Below are positions 6,731 through 11,585 of a stretch of DNA of 11,585 nucleotides, piece after piece (position 1 is the stretch's first letter; each line of letters opens with the position of its first letter). Source of the stretch: Candidatus Peregrinibacteria bacterium CG_4_10_14_0_2_um_filter_43_11. GTDB taxonomy: Bacteria; Patescibacteriota; Gracilibacteria; UM-FILTER-43-11. Under the pieces are notes generated by a model that was given only the letters and a program-made list of their open reading frames with translations, made no database searches and was not told the origin of the DNA. Made by a program: the position numbers and the translations under genes. The DNA is taken from NCBI GenBank assembly GCA_002792495.1, contig PFOK01000028.1, forward strand, positions 1 through 11,585, given 5' to 3'.

Positions 6731-7414
6731 CTATCGCATCAAAGAGCGAATGGCCAGCTTGGTCACCGTTTGTAACCCCGTGGCGAAATTCTGCCCTTTC
6801 TTTTTGGTGTATGTGTTGTACGTGACGCGAATGGGGATTTCGGTGTACCGGAGATTGAGGTAGGAAATCTCGCGCACGATCTCGGAACAGAATTCGTAGC
6901 CATTCACATGGATCTCCATTTGTTCCACGGCCTCGCGCGAGAAGGCGCGCATCCCCGTTTGACTATCTGTCATCCATATTCCGGAAAGGAGGTATGTGAT
7001 TAAATTCCCGACTCCGTTAAACAGGCGGCGCATGGCCGGAATTTTTTGTTTCCGCAAAAAACGACTGCCACTCACCACATCCACACGCTGTTCGACAATG
7101 GGCTGAATGAGTTTTTGGATGTCCTCGGAGTGGTGCTGACCGTCTCCGTCAAAAGTGGCGATGATATCCACCCCCAGCGTAACCGCCGCGTCAAACCCGG
7201 TTTGTGTGGCGGCACCCGCTCCCAGATTGATAAAATGGGATATAACTAAAGCTCCCGCTTCTTCGGCAACGCGTGACGTTTTATCTTGTGATCCGTCATT
7301 CACCACAATGATCTGAATATCGGAAATTCCTTCCAATTTTTTGGGTAAATTTTGGACAACGTGTCCAATAACCTTTTCCTCATTGTAGGCCGGAATGATG
7401 ATCGCGAGCTTCAT
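6731..7414 (-). CDS. DPM1-like GT2 glycosyltransferase (polyprenyl-phosphate sugar synthase type)
   Basis: This 227-aa GT-A enzyme is close in length to soluble dolichyl/polyprenyl-phosphate mannose or glucose synthases lacking a membrane domain. It opens with KLAIIIPAYNEE (2-13), has VVNDGSQDKT (37-46), the metal-binding block FDGDGQH (88-94) with the DGD triad, GSRF (116-119), DSQTGMRAFSR (150-160) and GYEF (172-175), all in the order typical of the DPM1-like group. The predicted reaction is transfer of a sugar from a nucleotide donor to polyprenyl phosphate at the cytoplasmic face of the membrane. With no transmembrane segment of its own, it may rely on the DUF2304 protein encoded next. 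It is the first gene of the minus-strand glycosyltransferase run, with a plausible promoter at 7463-7435. The leader is about 14 nt and lacks a Shine-Dalgarno sequence. The sugar is undetermined. Confidence 0.92.
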   Translation of the reverse strand: MKLAIIIPAYNEEKVIGHVVQNLPKKLEGISDIQIIVVNDGSQDKTSRVAEEAGALVISHFINLGAGAATQTGFDAAVTLGVDIIATFDGDGQHHSEDIQKLIQPIVEQRVDVVSGSRFLRKQKIPAMRRLFNGVGNLITYLLSGIWMTDSQTGMRAFSREAVEQMEIHVNGYEFCSEIVREISYLNLRYTEIPIRVTYNTYTKKKGQNFATGLQTVTKLAIRSLMR

Positions 7415-7434
7415 GATTGTTTTTAAGTGGGGTT

Positions 7435-7463
7435 ATTGTAGCGAAAAAAAAACCTTTTGGGAA
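7435..7463 (-). promoter_or_regulatory. Candidate promoter of the glycosyltransferase operon
   Basis: The minus strand has TTCCCA (7463-7458, 4 of 6 matches to TTGACA), a 17-bp spacer and TACAAT (7440-7435, 5 of 6 matches to TATAAT). Transcription would begin near 7428, leaving a very short leader before the ATG at 7414. The spacer contains nine consecutive T (plus-strand A 7444-7452), so its length could vary by slippage. Prediction is by eye only. Confidence 0.45.
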
Positions 7464-7475
7464 GAACGTGTGAGA

Positions 7476-7591
7476 ATCAGTGCTACCCGCCTGAACGGAA
7501 CGGGCAGGCAGTTCACAGTGCCACAGAGAACTAACTACTAACTATTAACTATTAACTACTAACTACTAACTATTAACTACTGAGCACTGAT
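7476..7591. repeat. 9-bp inverted repeat enclosing the heptamer array
   Basis: ATCAGTGCT (7476-7484) and its exact complement AGCACTGAT (7583-7591) lie 98 bp apart and enclose both a GC-rich segment (7486-7510) and the whole heptamer array. The GC-rich segment itself can form GCCTG/CAGGC (7489-7493 with 7505-7509), a 5-bp stem. It sits downstream of the nrdJ stop on the minus strand, so it might take part in transcript ending, but the stems are short and the nearest T run (7452-7444) is more than 30 nt further. The rest of the 194-bp gap between the DPM1-like gene and nrdJ shows no gene. Confidence 0.45.
7532..7580. repeat. Heptamer tandem array (TAACTAY)7
   Basis: Seven back-to-back copies of TAACTAY fill 7532-7580 without interruption. 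Only the last base varies, in the order C, T, T, C, C, T, C. There are no spacers, so this is not CRISPR. It lies between the stop of nrdJ and the upstream region of the DPM1-like gene and does not overlap a plausible gene. Seven-base tandem arrays in intergenic DNA are known in several bacterial groups, commonly with copy-number variation. No function is evident here. Confidence 0.9.
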
Positions 7592-7608
7592 CTTGTGATT
7601 TCATGACC

Positions 7609-10600
7609 TTAGCTACATCCACTTGTTTCGCCGCAATCGAGGCATTTGTAGCAACTGCCGTTTCGGATCATGCAGGAGCCGCAATTGTGACACATCGGTG
7701 CGTCATCGCTTTGAAAGGCGTGAGGCGTGGTGTTTACTTTAGCCACCGCTCCAATAGCAACGACCGCTTTTTTTGGCCTCGCGGTGATTTTGCTTTTTTC
7801 CAGCACTTCGATCAATTCACTTTCCTGATCTTTTGTTTTTAATTGAGGCCGGGAGAGGGTGATGATATTGCGCATGCTTGGCACGATTCCATTTTCGGAC
7901 ATGGTTCCTTCTATGTAGGCACGATCGATCAGGTCGCCATTGTGATACTTTTTCGCTTCCTCTTTGGTCAGGAATTTGATCGCCAACCAACGCCCAATAT
8001 AATCCATGATGGATTTGACCATCGGAATTTCGTTGTTGCTCGTCATTCCACCCGGCTCAAACCGTGTGTGAGTGAACTTGGCAATCAGAACCTCGAGGGG
8101 TACACCGTACTGGAGGTTGAGGGAAATGGAAAGGGCGAGCGCGTCCATGATTCCGGAAAGGGTGGATCCCTCTTTGCTCATTTTGATGAAGAATTCCCCG
8201 GGCGTGCCATCTTCGTAAAGACCGACAGTGAAGTAGCCTTCGTGACCGGCAATGGAGAATTTGTGAGTGATGGAATGACGTTCGTTGGATAATTTTCGGC
8301 GCAACGGCTTTTTGGTGATCGTCACTTCGTTGATGATTTCGGATTTTTTTTCGGTTGTTTCCGATTTTTTTTCTTTGGAAGTCGTGTTGAGAGCCTGAGA
8401 CATTTTACTGCCATCACGGTAAAGCGCGTTGGCCTTTAATCCCAGCTTCCAACTCATGTGATACGCGTCCAGGACATCTTTTAATTCCGCCTCGTTTGGC
8501 ATGTTGATGGTTTTGCTGATGGCTCCGCTAACAAAAGGCTGTACGGCGGCGAGCATTTTGATGTGACCCGTGTAGTGGATGAAACGTTTGCCCTTGTTGC
8601 CGCAACGATTGGCACAATCGAACACCGGAAGATGTTCTTCTTGGAGGTGAGGAGCACCTTCGATCGTCATGGTGCCGCAAACCGCTTCATTGGCCGCTTC
8701 GATCTCCTCTTCGGTAAAGCCGATTTCTCTCAAAAAGCTGAAATTTTGGTCATTGTAAACATCGGGGTTGATTTCTAGACGCTCAAGGGCATCCTGACCG
8801 ATAACGTGCCTGTTGAATACCATGCCGATGTGAAAAGCGTTGGCAAGCCCCTTTTCTACCTGAGTCAATTCGTCGTCGTTGAGGCCTTTTTCTTTGAGTG
8901 TTTTCCAGTTGATGAACGGAGATTCCATGAGCGTACCCTTGCCGATGATGTGGTCGATTATTTCTTGTGTTTGGGTGGAAGTATAACCGAGTTTTTTGAG
9001 CGCGGGAGCAACGGATTGATTGACTATTTTCATATAACCGCCTCCGGCTAATTTTTTGAATTTGACAAGCGCGAAATCGGGTTCAACCCCTGTGGTATCG
9101 CAATCCATCAACAGACCGATCGTTCCCGTGGGCGCGATGACCGTGGTTTGCGCGTTACGAAAACCGAATGTTTCCCCTTTTTCAAGCGCGCGATCCCACG
9201 TCGTGGTAGCGGCTTGCCATAAATAATCGGCACAAAGCTGTTTTTGAATTCCAAGAGGTTTGATTTCCAACGTTTCATAGTCGCTTTGCGGATCGTTGTA
9301 GGCCGCATGGCGGTGATTGCGGATGACGCGCAACATGTCTTTTTTGTTGATTTCGAATCGGCCAAAAGCGCCTAAATGTTCGGCGAGTTCGGCTGAAGTT
9401 TCGTAGGAAGCGCCGGTTAAGATGGAGGAAATCGCTCCGGCAATGGTGCGGGCTTCGTCGCTGTCGTAAGGAATTCCGGAAAGCATGAGGACAGTCCCCA
9501 AGTTCGCGTAGCCCAAACCGAGTGTGCGGAAAAGGTAGCTTTTGCGGGCGATTTCGTGACTGGGGAACTGCGCCATGAGCACGCTGATCTCCAGGGTGAT
9601 TGTCCATAATCGGATGGCATGACGCAGGGCTTTGATGTCGAATTTTCCTGTCTCTACATCAAAGAATCGATGTAAATTGAGAGAAGCCAGATTGCAGGCG
9701 GTGTCATCCAAAAACATGTATTCACTGCAGGGGTTGGAGGCATTGATGCGACCGTCCTTTGGACAGGTGTGCCATTCGTTGATCGTGGTGTCGAATTGGA
9801 CTCCGGGATCCGCGCAGGCCCAGGCGGCTTGCCCCATTTTTTCCCATAATTTTTTGGCCTTAATGGTTTTAAAAACACCGCCGTTAGTGCGCGAAATGAG
9901 ATTGAAATCCTGATCGTTTTCGACCGCCTTTAAAAACGCGTTGCTGATGCGAACGGAATTGTTGGAATTTTGACCGGAAACGGTTTGGTAAGCTTCGCCG
10001 TTAAAATCACTCGAGTACCCCGCGGCCACCATGGCGGCCACCTTTTTTTCTTCTTCCATTTTCCAGCTGATGAAGGTTTCGATTTCGGGGTGGTCGATAT
10101 CCAGGCAGACCATTTTGGCCGCGCGACGTGTGGTGCCGCCGGATTTGATGGCGCCTGCCGCACGATCGCCGATTTTAAGAAAAGACATGAGGCCGGAGGA
10201 ATGGCCGCCCCCGGAAAGCGGTTCGCCTTTTCCGCGCAATTGTGAAAAATTGGTTCCGGTGCCCGAGCCGTATTTGAACAAACGGGCCTCCCGAATCCAA
10301 AGATCCATGATGCCACCCTCGTTAACCATGTCGTCTTTGACGGATTGGATGAAGCAGGCGTGAGGCTGAGGATGCGTGTAAGAATCTTCGGAGAGTTTGA
10401 TTTCGCCGGTTTCAGGATCGGCATAAAAATGCCCCTGTGCCGGACCATTGATGTTGTAAGCGGAAAAAAGACCGGTGTTGAACCATTGAGGTGAATTGGG
10501 CGCGGCCATTTGGTTCACCAGCATGGCATTCATTTCGGCTTCGTAGATGTCGGCGGAAGTGCTGTTTTCGAAGTAACCGTATTTTTCTCCCCATGAACGC

Positions 10601-10932
10601 CAACAGTTGCTCATCCGACTGACGATTTGCCGTGTGCTTTTTTCGGCTCCCAAAATAACTTTTCCGGAGGCGTCCCGCAAAAGATTTCCTTTATCGTCGT
10701 GCTGTGGAACGCCGGCTTTTCGGGCATATTTGGAGATCATGATGTCACTCGCGTTTTGAGACCAGGATTTCGGGGTTTCAAAATCCTTCATTTCAAATAC
10801 GGCGGAACCGTCGGTGCGGGTAATACGACAATCCCGTTTTTCATATTCCACTTCATCGAGAGGGTCTATGCCTTCGTGCGTGAACAGGCGATTTATTTTT
10901 AGACCTTCCTTGGGGTTTTGTTCTTTTTTCAT
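7609..10932 (-). CDS. nrdJ: Class II (adenosylcobalamin-dependent) ribonucleotide reductase
   Basis: This enzyme reduces ribonucleotides to deoxyribonucleotides using a thiyl radical generated from adenosylcobalamin, so it works with or without oxygen. The 1107-aa length fits the long NrdJ form. The catalytic barrel shows the expected residues: C193 (HACFIQS) and C413 (TACNLAS) as the redox pair, N400-P-C402-S-E404 as the finger loop with radical C402 and general base E404, and PTGTIG (601-606). No ATP cone precedes the barrel. After a K/E/S/T-rich linker (about 846-872), residues about 880-990 look like the TSCPD domain seen in this family. The C-terminus carries seven cysteines (C1081, 1084, 1087, 1094, 1097, 1100, 1106), a likely zinc/redox tail that re-reduces the active site. 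No frameshift or intein is visible. The divergent neighbour makes its cofactor, and two NrdR-like boxes lie in the shared upstream region. No Shine-Dalgarno precedes the ATG. Confidence 0.97.
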   Translation of the reverse strand: MKKEQNPKEGLKINRLFTHEGIDPLDEVEYEKRDCRITRTDGSAVFEMKDFETPKSWSQNASDIMISKYARKAGVPQHDDKGNLLRDASGKVILGAEKSTRQIVSRMSNCWRSWGEKYGYFENSTSADIYEAEMNAMLVNQMAAPNSPQWFNTGLFSAYNINGPAQGHFYADPETGEIKLSEDSYTHPQPHACFIQSVKDDMVNEGGIMDLWIREARLFKYGSGTGTNFSQLRGKGEPLSGGGHSSGLMSFLKIGDRAAGAIKSGGTTRRAAKMVCLDIDHPEIETFISWKMEEEKKVAAMVAAGYSSDFNGEAYQTVSGQNSNNSVRISNAFLKAVENDQDFNLISRTNGGVFKTIKAKKLWEKMGQAAWACADPGVQFDTTINEWHTCPKDGRINASNPCSEYMFLDDTACNLASLNLHRFFDVETGKFDIKALRHAIRLWTITLEISVLMAQFPSHEIARKSYLFRTLGLGYANLGTVLMLSGIPYDSDEARTIAGAISSILTGASYETSAELAEHLGAFGRFEINKKDMLRVIRNHRHAAYNDPQSDYETLEIKPLGIQKQLCADYLWQAATTTWDRALEKGETFGFRNAQTTVIAPTGTIGLLMDCDTTGVEPDFALVKFKKLAGGGYMKIVNQSVAPALKKLGYTSTQTQEIIDHIIGKGTLMESPFINWKTLKEKGLNDDELTQVEKGLANAFHIGMVFNRHVIGQDALERLEINPDVYNDQNFSFLREIGFTEEEIEAANEAVCGTMTIEGAPHLQEEHLPVFDCANRCGNKGKRFIHYTGHIKMLAAVQPFVSGAISKTINMPNEAELKDVLDAYHMSWKLGLKANALYRDGSKMSQALNTTSKEKKSETTEKKSEIINEVTITKKPLRRKLSNERHSITHKFSIAGHEGYFTVGLYEDGTPGEFFIKMSKEGSTLSGIMDALALSISLNLQYGVPLEVLIAKFTHTRFEPGGMTSNNEIPMVKSIMDYIGRWLAIKFLTKEEAKKYHNGDLIDRAYIEGTMSENGIVPSMRNIITLSRPQLKTKDQESELIEVLEKSKITARPKKAVVAIGAVAKVNTTPHAFQSDDAPMCHNCGSCMIRNGSCYKCLDCGETSGCS

Positions 10933-10944
10933 TTTTGGGACGAA

Positions 10945-10975
10945 ATTATAAAATAAAGGAATATTTGGGGGGCAA
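10945..10975 (-). promoter_or_regulatory. Proximal nrdJ promoter candidate (perfect -10)
   Basis: The minus strand has a perfect TATAAT at 10950-10945. The best -35 is TTGCCC (10975-10970; 4 of 6), 19 bp away, which is long. Transcription would start around 10938, making the nrdJ mRNA nearly leaderless, which would fit the absence of a Shine-Dalgarno sequence. It competes with the distal promoter at 11050-11022; the sequence cannot decide which is used. Confidence 0.4.
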
Positions 10976-10986
10976 AAAAGACGAAA

Positions 10987-11000
10987 GAATCGGCGGATTC
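10987..11000 (-). other. Small hairpin followed by T-rich stretch in the nrdJ leader
   Basis: On the minus strand GAATC-CGCC-GATTC forms a 5-bp stem with a 4-nt loop, followed by TTTCGTC and six T. If transcription starts at the distal promoter near 11015, this lies in the leader and resembles a weak attenuator. The stem is too short for a confident terminator call. Confidence 0.25.
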
Positions 11001-11021
11001 AATCGTTGGAAAGCGTTTTTT

Positions 11022-11050
11022 ATTGTGCCGAAACTCACAAGGAGCGTCAA
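11022..11050 (-). promoter_or_regulatory. Distal nrdJ promoter candidate
   Basis: The minus strand has TTGACG (11050-11045; 5 of 6), a 17-bp spacer and CACAAT (11027-11022; 4 of 6). This is the best-spaced -35/-10 pair for nrdJ and would give a leader of about 80 nt. Its -35 lies 18 bp from the nearer NrdR-like box. Confidence 0.45.
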
Positions 11051-11060
11051 ACACTTTTCC

Positions 11061-11090
11061 TTGACGAATATCCATATGTTGTACGAAAAT
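11061..11090 (+). promoter_or_regulatory. cobO promoter candidate overlapped by NrdR-like boxes
   Basis: TTGACG (11061-11066; 5 of 6) is followed after 18 bp by GAAAAT (11085-11090; 4 of 6). An alternative -10 is TATAAC (11096-11101), which lacks a matching -35. The TTGACG is the mirror image of the nrdJ distal -35 (CGTCAA, 11045-11050), with 10 bp between them, so the two promoters would stand back to back. The first NrdR-like box fills the spacer, as expected for repression. Confidence 0.4.
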
Positions 11091-11116
11091 TATCTTATAA
11101 CCACAACATGTAGTGT
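11069..11116. promoter_or_regulatory. Tandem NrdR-like boxes
   Basis: CCACAACATGTAGTGT (11101-11116) matches the published NrdR-box consensus acaCwAtATaTwGtgt at 13 of 16 positions. A weaker box, TATCCATATGTTGTAC (11069-11084), matches 9 of 16. They are separated by 16 bp, so their centres are 32 bp apart, about three helical turns, which is the usual geometry of paired NrdR sites. NrdR is a zinc-ribbon/ATP-cone repressor that senses nucleotide levels and controls ribonucleotide reductase genes, and the site lies in the nrdJ upstream region, just before the cobO start. The nrdR gene itself is not in the window. Confidence 0.72.
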
Positions 11117-11122
11117 TTTAAT

Positions 11123-11585
11123 ATGATTATCGTTATTACCGGAAACGGCAAAGGAAAGACCACAGGCGCCATCGGAACCGCGATTCGCGGCTCAGGCTGG
11201 GGATTTAAAGTGGCTTACATCGCGTTTGATAAGGGCGGAAGCCATTATGGTGAACAACCTATTTTTGATTTCCTGCAAGATAAAATAGATGTATTTCGCT
11301 TCGGCCTTCCGCGCTTTGATGAACACCAAAAAACCTTCCGTTTTGAGAATACCGTAACGGACAAAGAGGAGGCCATAAAAGCCATTCAAAAGGTTTTGGA
11401 GCTCTATGCCGACCATTACTTTAGCATTGTGTGTGACGAAGTGATCAATTGCATGAACCTTGGGCTATTGGAGGAAAGTGATGTAAAAAAACTGATTGAT
11501 GAATGCCCGCAGGAAACGCATTTGATTTTGACGGGACGAAACGCGCCCGATTGGCTGATTGAGAAGGCGGATTTGGTTTCCGAAA
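11123..11585 (+). CDS. cobO: Corrinoid (cob(I)alamin) adenosyltransferase, CobO/BtuR type, 3' end cut by window edge
   Basis: I translated 154 codons from the ATG at 11123, open to the right edge. The enzyme transfers the 5'-deoxyadenosyl group of ATP to Co(I) corrinoid, giving adenosylcobalamin. The P-loop GNGKGKTTGA (7-16), CDEVINCMNLGLL (104-116) and LTGRNAPDWLIEKADLVSE (136-154) match the CobA/CobO/BtuR family block by block. About 15-30 residues should be missing at the 3' end. The P-loop starts almost at the N-terminus, whereas enterobacterial BtuR has roughly 35 residues before it, so the N-terminal helix that caps the active site is absent. An in-frame TAG at 11111 rules out a longer start. 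It diverges from nrdJ, whose product needs this cofactor, and NrdR-like boxes overlap its promoter region. No Shine-Dalgarno is visible. Confidence 0.93.
   Translation, partial: MIIVITGNGKGKTTGAIGTAIRGSGWGFKVAYIAFDKGGSHYGEQPIFDFLQDKIDVFRFGLPRFDEHQKTFRFENTVTDKEEAIKAIQKVLELYADHYFSIVCDEVINCMNLGLLEESDVKKLIDECPQETHLILTGRNAPDWLIEKADLVSE

Noticed and set aside
7532..7580. CRISPR array
   Set aside because: The units are 7 bp, contiguous and without spacers; no cas genes are nearby.
9108..10448. Several open frames of 60-170 codons inside nrdJ on both strands
   Set aside because: They overlap the well-supported nrdJ frame, show no family motifs and have compositions typical of shifted or antisense readings.
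10933..11122. Cobalamin riboswitch upstream of nrdJ or cobO
   Set aside because: No B12-box-like AGYCAGGAGACCTGCC and no GCCACTG core on either strand, and the leaders are too short for the full fold.
10935..11126. A 63-codon plus-strand reading frame upstream of cobO
   Set aside because: It covers the divergent promoters and NrdR-like boxes, has no recognisable motif and would overlap the cobO start.

Overview
The window is a stretch of bacterial chromosome, probably a metagenome-type contig. It joins a surface-polysaccharide locus (about 1-7414, nearly all on the minus strand) to a deoxyribonucleotide/cobalamin locus (about 7609-11585). The code is standard: TGA ends the ABC ATPase gene in an ATGA overlap with the next gene. 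Almost no gene has a Shine-Dalgarno sequence at a normal distance. The left part is visibly more AT-rich than the nrdJ region. No gene gives a reliable taxonomic marker. The class II ribonucleotide reductase, the compact DPM1-like/DUF2304 pair, the short-repeat intergenic regions and the near absence of Shine-Dalgarno sites would suit a candidate-phylum (Patescibacteria-like) bacterium, but that is a weak inference.

Layout from left to right. A SAM-dependent methyltransferase with a coiled-coil-like tail runs off the left edge (1-909, minus). Its start overlaps the stop of wzt (906-2180, minus), the ABC ATPase with a C-terminal carbohydrate-recognition domain, which follows wzm (2189-3001, minus), the ABC-2 permease. 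Together they look like an ABC-transporter-dependent polysaccharide export operon. A 77-bp divergent region separates wzm from a lone plus-strand GT2 glycosyltransferase (3079-4065). Converging on it is a second minus-strand run, in transcription order: a DPM1-like GT2 (7414-6731), a DUF2304 membrane protein (6637-6233) and two GT4 glycosyltransferases (6240-5149 and 5146-4076). A 19-bp AT-rich palindrome built on an 8-bp period lies between the DPM1-like gene and DUF2304. A (TAACTAY)7 heptamer array lies between the DPM1-like gene and nrdJ.

The right part holds nrdJ (7609-10932, minus), a full-length 1107-residue adenosylcobalamin-dependent ribonucleotide reductase, and a divergent cobO-type corrinoid adenosyltransferase (11123 to the right edge, plus). 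CobO makes the adenosylcobalamin that NrdJ consumes. Their 190-bp shared upstream region holds back-to-back TTGACG -35 elements and what look like two NrdR boxes 32 bp apart, so cofactor maturation and dNTP synthesis are probably under one dNTP-sensing repressor.

The most interesting signals are the NrdR box pair at the nrdJ/cobO divergent promoter, an eight-G tract in wzt where slippage either way would cut off only the carbohydrate-recognition domain, the wzm-wzt-methyltransferase/coiled-coil arrangement that recalls chain-terminator export systems, and the two unusual intergenic repeat structures.
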